A DNA stretch of 64,000 nucleotides, from positions 16,001 to 80,000 of the forward strand of contig JADKCF010000044.1 of NCBI GenBank assembly GCA_016714765.1, written 5' to 3'. The notes under the pieces are model-generated. The model did no database searches. It saw only the letters and a list, made by a program, of their open reading frames with translations, and had not been told where the DNA came from. Source of the DNA: Saprospiraceae bacterium. Its GTDB lineage: Bacteria; Bacteroidota; Bacteroidia; Chitinophagales; Saprospiraceae. Positions 1 through 9,529 of the stretch are shown here, piece after piece; the stretch's first letter is position 1; each line of letters opens with the position of its first letter. A program made the translations under genes and the position numbers.

Positions 1-3000
1 CGACAGACAATTGTTTAGCTTCAGCAGTAAGTGTAACGCCAACGACAGCAGGTCCGACAGGACCGGCCTGTGCAAGAACGCAAACATGGACAGCCAACTA
101 TACAGATGCGTGTACCAATGCAGCGGTACCGGTAAGTGTCACTTATACCTGGGTAGAAGATGTAGTTGTTCCGGTAATATCCGTTGTGACGAGTGCAGAC
201 CCTGCAGGAACATGTAATCCAGCATCCATAGTAGCACCGACGTTTGAAGCGACAGACAAGTGGGTAGCTTCAGCAGTAAGTGTAACGCCAACGACAGCAG
301 GACCGACAGGACCGGCATGTGCAAGAACACAAACATGGACAGCGAACTATACCGATGCGTGTACCAATGCAGCAGTACCGGTAAGTGTCACTTATACCTG
401 GGTAGAAGATGTAGTTATTCCGGTAATATCCGTTGTGACGAGTGCAGACCCTGCAGGCGCATGTAATCCATCATCCATAGCAGCACCTACGTTTGAAGCG
501 ACAGACAATTGTTTAGCTTCAGCAGTAAGTGTAACGCCAACGACAGCAGGTCCGACAGGACCGCATGTGCAAGAACACAAACATGGACAGCCAACTATAC
601 AGATGCGTGTACCAATGCAGCAGTACGGTAAGTGTCACTTATACCTGGGTAGAAGATGTAGTTATTCCGGTAATATCCGTTGTGACGAGTGCAGACCCTG
701 CAGGAACATGTAATCCAGCATCCATAGTAGCACCTACGTTTGAAGCGACAGACAATTGTTTAGCTTCAGCAGTAAGTGTAACACCAACGACAGCAGGACC
801 GACAGGACCGGCATGTGCAAGAACACAAACATGGACAGCCAACTATACAGATGCGTGTACCAATGCAGCAGTACCGGTAAGTGTCACTTATACCTGGGTA
901 GAAGATGTAGTTATTCCGGTAATATCCGTTGTGACGAGTGCAGACCCTGCAGGAACATGTAATCCAGCATCCATAGTAGCACCTACGTTTGAAGCGACAG
1001 ACAATTGTTTAGCTTCAGCAGTAAGCGTAACGCCAACGACAGCAGGGCCGACAGGACCGGCATGTGCAAGAACACAAACGTGGACAGCGAACTATACAGA
1101 TGCGTGTACGAATGCTGCAGTACCGGTAAGTGTAACTTATACCTGGGTAGAAGATGTAGTTATTCCGGTAATATCCGTTGTGACGAGTGCAGACCCTGCA
1201 GGAACATGTAATCCATCATCCATAGTAGCACCGACGTTTGAAGCGACAGACAATTGTTTAGCTTCAGCAGTAAGTGTAACGCCAACGACAGCAGGACCGA
1301 CAGGACCGGCATGTGCAAGAACGCAAACATGGACAGCCAACTATACAGATGCGTGTACGAATGCAGCGGTACCGGTAAGTGTCACTTATACCTGGGTAGA
1401 AGATGTAGTTATTCCGGTAATATCCGTTGTGACGAGTGCAGACCCTGCAGGAACATGTAATCCATCATCCATAGTAGCACCGACGTTTGAAGCGACAGAC
1501 AATTGTTTAGCTTCAGCAGTAAGCGTAACGCCAACGACAGCAGGACCGACAGGACCGGCATGTGCAAGAACGCAGACATGGACAGCGAACTATAACGATG
1601 CGTGTACCAATGCAGCGGTACCGGTAAGTGTCACTTATACCTGGGTAGAAGATGTAGTTATTCCGGTAATATCCGTTGTGACGAGTGCAGACCCTGCAGG
1701 CGCATGTAATCCATCATCCATAGTAGCACCTACGTTTGAAGCGACAGACAATTGTTTAGCTTCAGCAGTAAGTGTAACGCCAACGACAGCAGGTCCGACA
1801 GGACCGGCATGTGCAAGAACACAAACATGGACAGCCAACTATACCGATGCGTGTACGAATGCAGCGGTAGCGGTAAGTGTCACTTATACCTGGGTAGAAG
1901 ATGTAGTTATTCCGGTAATATCCGTTGTGACGAGTGCAGACCCTGCAGGAACATGTAATCCATCATCCATAGTAGCACCTACGTTTGAAGCGACAGACAA
2001 TTGTTTAGCTTCAGCAGTAAGTGTAACGCCAACGACAGCAGGTCCGACAGGACCGGCATGTGCAAGAACACAAACATGGACAGCCAACTATACAGATGCG
2101 TGTACCAATGCAGCGGTACCGGTCAGTGTCACTTATACCTGGGTAGAAGATGTAGTTATTCCGGTAATATCCGTTGTGACGAGTGCAGACCCTGCAGGAA
2201 CATGTAATCCATCATCCATAGCAGCACCTACGTTTGAAGCGACAGACAATTGTTTAGCTTCAGCAGTAAGTGTAACACCAACGACAGCAGGTCCGACAGG
2301 ACCGGCATGTGCAAGAACACAGACATGGACAGCCAACTATACAGATGCGTGTACCAATGCAGCGGTACCGGTAAGTGTCACTTATACCTGGGTAGAAGAT
2401 GTAGTTATTCCGTAATATCCGTTGTGACGAGTGCAGACCCTGCAGGAACATGTAATCCATCATCCATAGTAGCACCGACGTTTGAAGCGACAGACAATTG
2501 TTTAGCTTCAGCAGTAAGCGTAACACCAACGACAGCAGGACCGACAGGACCGGCATGTGCAAGAACACAGACATGGACAGCGAACTATGCAGATGCGTGT
2601 ACGAATGCTGCAGTACCAGTAAGTGTCACTTATACCTGGGTAGAAGATGTAGTTATTCCGGTAATATCCGTTGTGACGAGTGCAGACCCTGCAGGAACAT
2701 GTAATCCATCATCCATAGTAGCACCTACGTTTGAAGCGACAGACAATTGTTTAGCTTCAGCAGTAAGTGTAACACCAACGACAGCAGGTCCGACAGGACC
2801 GGCATGTGCAAGAACACAACATGGACAGCCAACTATACCGATGCGTGTACCAATGCAGCGGTACCGGTAAGTGTCACTTATACCTGGGTAGAAGATGTAG
2901 TTATTCGGTAATATCCGTTGTGACGAGTGCAGACCCTGCAGGAACATGTAATCCATCATCCATAGTAGCACCGACGTTTGAAGCGACAGACAATTGTTTA

Positions 3001-3382
3001 GCTTCAGCAGTAAGTGTAACACCAACGACAGCAGGACCGACAGGACCGGCATGTGCAAGAACACAAACGTGGACAGCCAACTATACCGATGCGTGTACCA
3101 ATGCAGCGGTACCCGTAAGTGTCACTTATACCTGGGTAGAAGATGTAGTTATTCCGGTAATATCCGTTGTGACGAGTGCAGACCCTGCAGGAACATGTAA
3201 TCCATCATCCATAGAGCACCGACGTTTGAAGCGACAGACAATTGTTTAGCTTCAGCAGTAAGGTAACGCCAACGACAGCAGGTCCGACAGGACGGCATGT
3301 GCAAGAACACAAACGTGGACAGCCAACTATACCGATGCGTGTACCAATGCGCAGTACCAGTAAGTGTAACTTATACCTGGGG
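1..3382 (+). pseudogene. Repeat-rich N-terminal part of giant T9SS adhesin, frameshifted (partial at window start)
   Basis: This is the upstream coding part of the gene that ends at 5785. The repeat reading frame is codon phase 3 from base 3 to about 560. It shifts through two one-base losses (near 563 and 626) into another phase until about 2413. It shifts again near 2413, 2817 and 2905 and at several points in 3213-3383. Each loss is visible by comparison with neighbouring copies: for example ACCGCATG where others have ACCGGCATG, and TTCCGTAAT where others have TTCCGGTAAT. If these are sequencing errors, the whole stretch is one open frame of HYR/Ig-like extracellular domains. If they are real, the adhesin is not made. 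The gene start lies outside the window. Confidence 0.8.
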
Positions 3383-3880
3383 GTAGAAGATGTAGTTATT
3401 CCGGTAATATCCGTTGTGACGAGTGCAGACCCTGCAGGAACATGTAATCCATCATCCATAGTAGCACCTACGTTTGAAGCGACAGACAATTGTTTAGCTT
3501 CAGCAGTAAGCGTAACGCCAACGACAGCAGGTCCGACAGGACCGGCATGTGCAAGAACACAAACGTGGACAGCCAACTATACCGATGCGTGTACGAATGC
3601 TGCAGTACCAGTAAGTGTAACTTATACCTGGGTAGAAGATGTAGTTATTCCGGTAATATCCGTTGTGACGAGTGCAGACCCTGCAGGAACATGTAATCCA
3701 TCATCCATAGTAGCACCTACGTTTGAAGCGACAGACAATTGTTTAGCTTCAGCAGTAAGCGTAACACCAACGACAGCAGGACCGACAGGACCGGCATGTG
3801 CAAGAACACAAACATGGACAGCGAACTATACAGATGCGTGTACCAATGCAGCGGTAGCGGTAAGTGTCACCTATACCTGG
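1..3880 (+). repeat. 249-bp tandem repeat array (15 full copies plus a partial)
   Basis: Direct tandem repeats of 249 bp encode an 83-residue unit. Unit starts (GTAGAAGATGTAGTT) fall at 153, 402, 649, 898, 1147, 1396, 1645, 1894, 2143, 2392, 2640, 2888, 3136, 3383 and 3632; bases 1-152 are the end of an earlier unit. Spacing is exactly 249 except 247-248 where single bases are missing. Copies differ at only a handful of positions (for example aca/acc, tca/gca, acg/aca codons), so the array is being homogenised or was recently expanded. Each protein unit carries two Cys (GTCNPSS and TDACTNAA) and Trp motifs (QTWTANY, VTYTW) of a HYR/Ig-like extracellular domain. The array continues upstream of the window. 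Confidence 0.97.
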
Positions 3881-5785
3881 ACAGAAGATAACTTAGCACC
3901 AGTGCTTACGGTTCCTACCACCGGTCTAAACCTTGGGGAGAATCCAACCGTTTTACCAACTGTAACAAGCATAATTGCAGCTTCATCAGTAACCGATAAT
4001 TGTCAGGCAACTATGTCAGCAATAGCAGGTGAATTAGTTGGGGATTGCGACAAATCACAAGTTTTTACCATCACCGCTACCGATGCATGTGGTAATACGG
4101 ACGTTGAGACTGTAACTTATACCTGGTCTTGTCTGAAAGCAGCAATTGGAGACGTTGTATGGCACGATTTGAATGCAGATGGACAGCAATCACCGGGAGA
4201 ACCAGGCATACCTGGAGTTCAGGTTAATCTCTATAAAGGAGACGGAACCCAGATAGGGACAACTTATACAGATGTCAATGGATATTATCTTTTTGACTTC
4301 CTGTATCCAGGTAGCTATTATCTTGAGTTTATTGATCCTACAGGATATGACAAAACTTTCTTTGACAAAGGAAGTGATAATACGGATTCAGATGTTTCCG
4401 GCGGTAATGGCCCAGGAACTACAGCTACGACATATCTTGTATCAGGGGAGAGAGATTTGACATGGAATGCCGGTTATTACAAGTGCGTACCTATAGGAGA
4501 TCTTGTTTGGTATGATATTAATACAAATGACGTTTGGGATTCATATGAAAATGGTATCAATGGGTTGAGGGTAAATCTCTGGAGGAATCATTTCGGTACT
4601 TGGGTAATCTGGGATTACCAGAATACAGGGCACAAACCAGGTACACCTTCAGATGACGGATACTGGAAATTCTGCGCACCTCCTGGTACCTACTATGTTG
4701 AAGTTATCATGCCGCCATTGGGACTTGTAAGAACATTGCCTAACATAGGTGATAATGAGGAAATAGATAGTGACCTGACAAATGCCAACGGAATATCCAC
4801 AACAGACAAGTTCACGGTGCTTTCAGGCCAGATGAGGTGCGATCTGGGTGCAGGCTATTATCCTCAGGCAATAATAGGTAATCTAGTGTGGAGAGATGAA
4901 AATGAGAATGGTATTCAGGACATTGGTGAAGCTCGGGTTCCGAATGTTAGTGTACAGGCAGTAGAAGCGACTACTGGTGCCATAATATCCACCACACAAA
5001 CAGATGCCCAGGGTATCTATTCTCTGGAGGGACTAGAGAAGAAGGGATACTACTTAAGATTTATACCTCCAGCCGGCTTTGGACCAACAGTACCCCATGC
5101 TACTTTAGATGATACCGACAGTGACGTAGATCATAGCAACGGTCCGAACACTACCAAGGTGTACTATATGCAGCCAGCATCCATCAATGAGAACATAGAC
5201 ATGGGACTTGCTTTTGGAGCATTACCTGTTGATTGGTTGAGTGTGAATGCCAAGCGTATCAATAAGACACATGAAATCAGCTGGAGTACAGCAAGAGAAG
5301 TCAATGTGAGTTACTATGTAGTAGAAAGAAGGATGGAAACAGACAAAGATTTTGCAGTGATACCGGGTAAAGTATCAGCCAAAGGCAATACTAGCCAGGT
5401 CAGCTCTTATCAGTTGACAGACTTTGATGTGGAGAAATCTGGCATCTATGTCTACAGAGTAAAACAAGTAGATTTCGACGGTCAGCATACATACAGCAGA
5501 CTGGTGAAAGTAAGTCATAATGGAGATACTAGAATCGATATGTATCCAAACCCTGCGAGAGGAGAGACTAACATACAAGTAGTACTTTCACAGGATTCTG
5601 AAGTAAAGATTGAATTGTTTGATGCGGTATCCAAGTTGGTGAAAGTAATCAGACCATCACTGGTTCAGAAAGAAGGAGATGAGATTTACAATGCCAATCT
5701 GCAGGATGTAGCAGCTGGAGTATACAATGTAGTGATCACTATCGATGGTGTAGCCACACATAAAAAGCTGATTAGAATAGAATAA
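3242..5785 (+). CDS. C-terminal part of giant surface adhesin: HYR-like repeats, three SdrD-B-like domains, T9SS type A sorting domain
   Basis: The true frame is continuous from about 3383 to the stop. It encodes two more 83-residue repeats, a divergent repeat (TEDNLAPVLTVPTTGLN onward), then three Cna-B/SdrD-B-like domains. Each of these opens with a G-D/N-x-V-W motif: IGDVVWHDLNADGQQSPGEP (about 4145), IGDLVWYDINTNDVWDSYE (about 4495) and IGNLVWRDENENGIQDIGEA (about 4875). The DxDxDG-like loops are typical calcium sites. After a fibronectin-like segment the protein ends with MYPNPARGETNIQVVLS...KKLIRIE, a type A sorting domain for export by T9SS and attachment to the cell surface. The predicted role is adhesion or matrix scaffolding. 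The first about 47 codons (3242-3382) are out of the true frame and are only a continuation of a shadow frame. A terminator follows. Confidence 0.88.
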   Translation: MFSFSSKVTPTTAGPTGRHVQEHKRGQPTIPMRVPMRSTSKCNLYLGVEDVVIPVISVVTSADPAGTCNPSSIVAPTFEATDNCLASAVSVTPTTAGPTGPACARTQTWTANYTDACTNAAVPVSVTYTWVEDVVIPVISVVTSADPAGTCNPSSIVAPTFEATDNCLASAVSVTPTTAGPTGPACARTQTWTANYTDACTNAAVAVSVTYTWTEDNLAPVLTVPTTGLNLGENPTVLPTVTSIIAASSVTDNCQATMSAIAGELVGDCDKSQVFTITATDACGNTDVETVTYTWSCLKAAIGDVVWHDLNADGQQSPGEPGIPGVQVNLYKGDGTQIGTTYTDVNGYYLFDFLYPGSYYLEFIDPTGYDKTFFDKGSDNTDSDVSGGNGPGTTATTYLVSGERDLTWNAGYYKCVPIGDLVWYDINTNDVWDSYENGINGLRVNLWRNHFGTWVIWDYQNTGHKPGTPSDDGYWKFCAPPGTYYVEVIMPPLGLVRTLPNIGDNEEIDSDLTNANGISTTDKFTVLSGQMRCDLGAGYYPQAIIGNLVWRDENENGIQDIGEARVPNVSVQAVEATTGAIISTTQTDAQGIYSLEGLEKKGYYLRFIPPAGFGPTVPHATLDDTDSDVDHSNGPNTTKVYYMQPASINENIDMGLAFGALPVDWLSVNAKRINKTHEISWSTAREVNVSYYVVERRMETDKDFAVIPGKVSAKGNTSQVSSYQLTDFDVEKSGIYVYRVKQVDFDGQHTYSRLVKVSHNGDTRIDMYPNPARGETNIQVVLSQDSEVKIELFDAVSKLVKVIRPSLVQKEGDEIYNANLQDVAAGVYNVVITIDGVATHKKLIRIE

Positions 5786-5818
5786 TCCTGTAAAGGGATA
5801 AAAATTCGCTACAAGAAG

Positions 5819-5852
5819 AGCTGATATCTTTCATTAGGTATCAGCTTTTTTT
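5819..5852 (+). terminator. Rho-independent terminator after the adhesin gene
   Basis: AGCTGATA (5819-5826) pairs with TATCAGCT (5839-5846) and is followed by a run of nine T. It lies 33 bases past the adhesin stop. Confidence 0.85.
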
Positions 5853-5874
5853 TTATTTTAATTTGGAAAATGAC

Positions 5875-5882
5875 TACCTTTG
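5875..5882 (+). promoter_or_regulatory. Bacteroidota -7 element (TACCTTTG) for the ccm operon
   Basis: It matches TAnnTTTG and lies 17 bases before the ccmB start. No well-spaced -33 TTG is seen because the terminator of the previous gene occupies that region. Its position argues for the ccmB start at 5899 and against the in-frame ATG at 5863. Confidence 0.5.
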
Positions 5883-5898
5883 TTCCGAATATGGGGGC

Positions 5899-6555
5899 AT
5901 GAACATCATTAAAGTAAAAGATATTTTTATCAAGGAATTGTCTATTGAGTACAGACAAAAATTTGCCTTAGGTGGAATATTTCTTTTTGCAGCTACTGTT
6001 GTGTTTCTGATATTCAAATCATTCAATAACATAAACCCCCGTGAATGGACTATCCTTATTTGGATTATCATGCTGTTTGCGGGACTCAACGCTGTTGTAA
6101 AAAGCTTTCTTCAAGAAAAAAAGGAAACCTACTTGTATTACTACACTTTATTTGATCCTATAGATATGATTGTGGCTAAATTGGCATACAATTTTATTTT
6201 TTTATGCAGTTTGTTTGCAATAATTCTTATATTTATGGGCCTTTTTAGCGGGTTCCCTGTCAAGGATTGGACGTTGTTTTTTAGTGGGTCTGCATTAGGC
6301 ATTTTAGGTATATCCATAGTTTTCACTTTTGTTTCAGTGATTTCGGCATCAGAAAACGGAAATTCCACATTGATGTCAATTTTGGCATTGCCTCTTGTCT
6401 TGCCCATTTTATTACTCTTGTTGAAAATATCAGCAGTGAGTGTGAGATTGCTGACAGATACGGCCATAATGGAAGATGTGTGGCTTTTAATGGGTGTGGA
6501 TTGTATTTTACTTGGGGCAATGATATTATTGTTTCCCGCGTTATGGAGATTGTAG
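5899..6555 (+). CDS. ccmB: Heme exporter/cytochrome c maturation membrane protein CcmB
   Basis: The 218-residue integral membrane protein has about six hydrophobic segments. It begins MNIIKVKDIFIKELSIEYRQ, which fits the cytoplasmic N terminus of CcmB (long E/R-rich first helix). CcmB is the permease of the CcmAB complex, which drives holo-CcmE release during System I cytochrome c maturation in the inner membrane. The chosen ATG at 5899 follows a -7 promoter element; an upstream in-frame ATG at 5863 would overlap it. CcmC-like and CcmD-like genes follow in the same direction at gaps of 53 and 13 bases, supporting the assignment. No ccmA is in the window. Confidence 0.85.
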   Translation: MNIIKVKDIFIKELSIEYRQKFALGGIFLFAATVVFLIFKSFNNINPREWTILIWIIMLFAGLNAVVKSFLQEKKETYLYYYTLFDPIDMIVAKLAYNFIFLCSLFAIILIFMGLFSGFPVKDWTLFFSGSALGILGISIVFTFVSVISASENGNSTLMSILALPLVLPILLLLLKISAVSVRLLTDTAIMEDVWLLMGVDCILLGAMILLFPALWRL

Positions 6556-6608
6556 TTAATTTTTAAAATCTGTAATAATCATCAGATGAAAATTGTATAA
6601 GTTTTAAC

Positions 6609-7673
6609 ATGAAAGGAATTTGGTGGAAGATATTAGGGGTTCTTATTTTTATTTATGTGCTGGTAGGTGGATTGACAGTACCTCTTAAATCCGGAATCAC
6701 ATCAACAGATCCGGGTAATGCCTTATCTGGTGAGCATCTGGCTTTAAAAATACATGGGTATAATTCACATTTCTATTCAGCTAAAAAAAACAGGGCTTGG
6801 TTGAAACTAGACTCAATTCACGCTTTAAGGGCACTTAATTTTGAAGTTAGTTCAGAAAACGACGCTGTTCTTCATTTTGACCTTCCATCCTATTTCCCCG
6901 GGAAGGTTAAAGCCCAACCTCTTACCTTAATCCTGGATAATGAAGTTGATGGTGTCTTTGTTCAGCCCAATGCAGTCTTTGTTTCAGTGACTGATACAGT
7001 GCATTCTGACACAATCATACCTTCAGGTATTTGGAAAAGTGCTGATTTGGGACATTTTCATGAAGCTAAAAGCTTGCATTTTCCATACCGCAATATACTC
7101 AATGAAACAATAAGAAATACTTTTTTTCATGTGGCGTTATGGTTTGCTATGTTTGTGCTGCTTATTGTCGGCTTGTATCATGCTATAAAGTATTTGATGA
7201 CTGGTGATTTTGATCATGATATACAATCAGCTTCTTTCAATAGGATAGCTATCATGTATGGCGTGTTTGGAATTATTACCGGATCTATTTGGGCAAAATA
7301 TACATGGAATACTTTCTGGACTACCGATGTTAAGCTCAATATGACAGCTGTAGCCATGCTGATTTATCTGGCGTATCTTGTACTTAGAGGTTCTTCTTCA
7401 GATCATGACAGGAGAGCAAAAATGTCAGCTTCCTACAGTATTTTTGCATTTTTAGCACTTATACCTTTAGTTTTTGTCATACCACGTCTGACTGATAGCC
7501 TGCATCCTGGTAATGGGGGCAATCCTGCGTTAGGAGGGGAAGACCTGGATAACACATTAAGATTGTTTTTTTACCCATCTATCATTGCATTAATCCTGCT
7601 GGGAACATGGATGGCATCTCTTTTGATCAGGTATCAAAGACTGAAAGAAAAAATATTTATGTCAAACCAATAA
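6609..7673 (+). CDS. ccmC: Cytochrome c assembly protein CcmC with a large periplasmic insertion
   Basis: The 354-residue membrane protein belongs to the CcmC/CcsA heme-handling family, which passes heme to CcmE in the periplasm. It has an N-terminal membrane helix (WWKILGVLIFIYVLVGG), then from about residue 175 the conserved ILNETIRNTFFHVALWFAMF and a tryptophan-rich WAKYTWNTFW loop, the heme-binding WWD-like region. Five further hydrophobic segments follow. The family is usually 200-250 residues. Here about 120 extra residues, polar and beta-rich, sit between helix 1 and helix 2 and would lie in the periplasm. The last residues are basic and polar. It is followed by the CcmD-like gene, as in other Bacteroidota ccm clusters. 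Confidence 0.85.
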   Translation: MKGIWWKILGVLIFIYVLVGGLTVPLKSGITSTDPGNALSGEHLALKIHGYNSHFYSAKKNRAWLKLDSIHALRALNFEVSSENDAVLHFDLPSYFPGKVKAQPLTLILDNEVDGVFVQPNAVFVSVTDTVHSDTIIPSGIWKSADLGHFHEAKSLHFPYRNILNETIRNTFFHVALWFAMFVLLIVGLYHAIKYLMTGDFDHDIQSASFNRIAIMYGVFGIITGSIWAKYTWNTFWTTDVKLNMTAVAMLIYLAYLVLRGSSSDHDRRAKMSASYSIFAFLALIPLVFVIPRLTDSLHPGNGGNPALGGEDLDNTLRLFFYPSIIALILLGTWMASLLIRYQRLKEKIFMSNQ

Positions 7674-7686
7674 AATCTTTCATATT

Positions 7687-7917
7687 TTGAAAAATAAAAG
7701 TACCATAATAAAATACATTAACATAGTAATACTTCAACTGACGTTTATCTCAATGGCAACTGCAGCAGGAAGTACAGAAGATTTTTTGCGAAGTACAGGC
7801 AAGATATATTCTGTGGTAGCTGTGATCCTTGTAATTTTTATCGGAATAGTTATATTTCTTTTCCGATTGGATAATAAACTAACCAAATTAGAAAATCAAA
7901 TTAAAAATGAGCAGTAA
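7687..7917 (+). CDS. ccmD: CcmD-like small membrane protein
   Basis: This 76-residue protein has a signal-like N-terminal hydrophobic stretch (IVILQLTFISMATAAG). A helix (VVAVILVIFIGIVIFLFRLD) and a short charged coiled tail (NKLTKLENQIKNE) follow. The pattern GKIYSVVAVI...RLDNKLTKLE is what Bacteroidota CcmD-family proteins show. CcmD stabilises CcmC and holo-CcmE release. The likely start is TTG at 7687; no ATG is available in the 5' part except one inside the signal region. Its 3' end overlaps the start of the glutamate dehydrogenase gene by 11 bases, so the two are probably co-translated. Confidence 0.72.
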   Translation: MKNKSTIIKYINIVILQLTFISMATAAGSTEDFLRSTGKIYSVVAVILVIFIGIVIFLFRLDNKLTKLENQIKNEQ

Positions 7918-9325
7918 ACAAGCAAAATTTTTTGAAAGTGTGCAGCGTAATTTTGATCGCGCTGCAGCGCACACCAATATCCATCCGGGATTATTGGCGC
8001 AGATTAAGACATGTAATGCCATTTATCAAATGAATTTTCCGGTGAAAATCGGTGATTCTTATCAGGTAATAGAGGCATACAGAGTGCAGCATTCTCATCA
8101 TCGTCTCCCAACCAAAGGGGGTATCAGGTTTAGCCATCTGGTAGATCAGGAAGAAGTAATGGCTCTGGCAGCCCTTATGACGTACAAATGTGCTATCGTA
8201 GATGTGCCATTTGGTGGAGCCAAAGGTGGGGTAAAAGTGAGTCCTCGTGCATATACAGCTGAAGAACTTGAGCGAATAACCAGAAGGTATACAGTCGAAC
8301 TGATCCGTAAGAATTTCATAGGACCAAGTATCGATGTACCTGCACCGGATTATGGAACGGGCGAAAGAGAGATGGCCTGGATATTGGATACGTATCAGAC
8401 ATTCAAAGGCGGAGAAATAGACTCTGCTGGCTGTGTTACAGGTAAGCCTGTGAGACAAAATGGTATCAATGGCCGAACTGAAGCAACAGGTAGAGGTGTT
8501 TTTTATGGGCTGAGAGAAGTATATAATGACGAAAAGCTGCTGGCCAGGATCGGAGCCACTAGAGGTATGGCAGGTAAGACAATGGTTATTCAGGGCATGG
8601 GAAATGTTGGTTCCTACACCGGACTCATCTCACAGCAGGAAGGCGATGTCAAAATCATTGGGCTATCTGAGATAGAAGGCACGGTGTATAGTGAAAAAGG
8701 TATAGACATGCAAGCAGCACTTGATTACCGGAAAGAGCATGGCACTATTCTTGGATTTCCGGGCACTGAGACTCTTCCAGAACGTGGAGACTGGGTTGGA
8801 ATACAGTGCGATATACTGGTACCAGCCGCATTAGAGTCTGTGATCACAGAAGAGAACGCCCATCTTGTAAAAGCTAAAGTCATCGGGGAAGCAGCCAACG
8901 GTCCTATCACTGCTGAAGCTGCAGATATCATCATTAAAAACGGTGGTATCATCATTCCTGATATGTATCTGAATGCTGGGGGGGTGACCGTTTCATATTT
9001 TGAATGGTTAAAAAACCTTTCACACATGAGATTCGGGCGTATGGATAAGCGGTTCAACCACAATACATATCAAAATATAGTTTCCACAGTAGAGAATCTG
9101 ACCGGAAAGACGATAGGACAAACGGAAAAGGATTTCCTTACACGTGGTGCTGAAGAAATAGACCTGGTAAGGTCCGGACTTGAAGAGACAATGATCAATT
9201 CATTCCACCAGATCATGGAGGTCTATCATGGATATGAAAAAGTTAACAATCTCAGGGATGCAGCGTTTATTACTGCATTAAATAAAGTGGCCAATGATTA
9301 TATGACATTGGGCGTTTTTCCATAA
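7907..9325 (+). CDS. gdhA: Glu/Leu/Phe/Val dehydrogenase (glutamate dehydrogenase)
   Basis: The 472-residue protein has the NAD(P)-dependent amino acid dehydrogenase layout. The substrate domain carries LPTKGGIRF and PFGGAKGGV (catalytic Lys region, about residues 60-110) and the VPAPDYGTGEREMAWI motif. The nucleotide domain follows, with TGRGV and a glycine-rich VIQGMGNVGSYT fingerprint at about residues 225-240. The enzyme interconverts glutamate and 2-oxoglutarate plus ammonia in the cytoplasm. A Glu/Leu/Phe/Val specificity call cannot be made more exact from sequence alone. It is the last gene of the ccm run, overlaps the CcmD-like gene by 11 bases, and ends before a strong terminator. 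Confidence 0.92.
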   Translation: MSSKQAKFFESVQRNFDRAAAHTNIHPGLLAQIKTCNAIYQMNFPVKIGDSYQVIEAYRVQHSHHRLPTKGGIRFSHLVDQEEVMALAALMTYKCAIVDVPFGGAKGGVKVSPRAYTAEELERITRRYTVELIRKNFIGPSIDVPAPDYGTGEREMAWILDTYQTFKGGEIDSAGCVTGKPVRQNGINGRTEATGRGVFYGLREVYNDEKLLARIGATRGMAGKTMVIQGMGNVGSYTGLISQQEGDVKIIGLSEIEGTVYSEKGIDMQAALDYRKEHGTILGFPGTETLPERGDWVGIQCDILVPAALESVITEENAHLVKAKVIGEAANGPITAEAADIIIKNGGIIIPDMYLNAGGVTVSYFEWLKNLSHMRFGRMDKRFNHNTYQNIVSTVENLTGKTIGQTEKDFLTRGAEEIDLVRSGLEETMINSFHQIMEVYHGYEKVNNLRDAAFITALNKVANDYMTLGVFP

Positions 9326-9343
9326 TTATGCATATAAAATTTT

Positions 9344-9386
9344 AAGTCAGCCGGCTTTCTTTTCTAATGGCCGGCTGACTTATTTA
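9344..9386 (+). terminator. Terminator after the glutamate dehydrogenase gene
   Basis: A perfect 12-base inverted repeat, AAGTCAGCCGGC (9344-9355) and GCCGGCTGACTT (9370-9381), has a 14-base loop and is followed by an AT-rich tract. It could act in either direction. Confidence 0.85.
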
Positions 9387-9416
9387 TTAATGGTTCATCA
9401 TCTTTTCCATCATATA

Positions 9417-9424
9417 TAATTTTG
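9417..9424 (+). promoter_or_regulatory. Possible -7 element (TAATTTTG) for the following surface protein gene
   Basis: It matches TAnnTTTG about 105 bases before the proposed start at 9530. No clear -33 element is seen. Confidence 0.35.
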
Positions 9425-9529
9425 CATCTTAATCTTAGTTTGCATTATCGACTCTTAAGTGTGTCTTTATTTTGCAAAATATTTTCATTTCAAAATGAAT
9501 TTAGCGTACTTTTACTAAAAATTGTTTCA

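Noticed and set aside
11..3700. Cys/Arg-rich 68-residue frames repeated in the adhesin array on both strands
   Set aside because: They repeat every 249 bp only because the DNA repeats; they are out of the frame that holds the HYR-like domain and the sorting tail.
9422..9529. Upstream extension of the type B surface protein
   Set aside because: The extra 36 codons start at TTG right in the -7 element and would put the signal peptide inside the protein.
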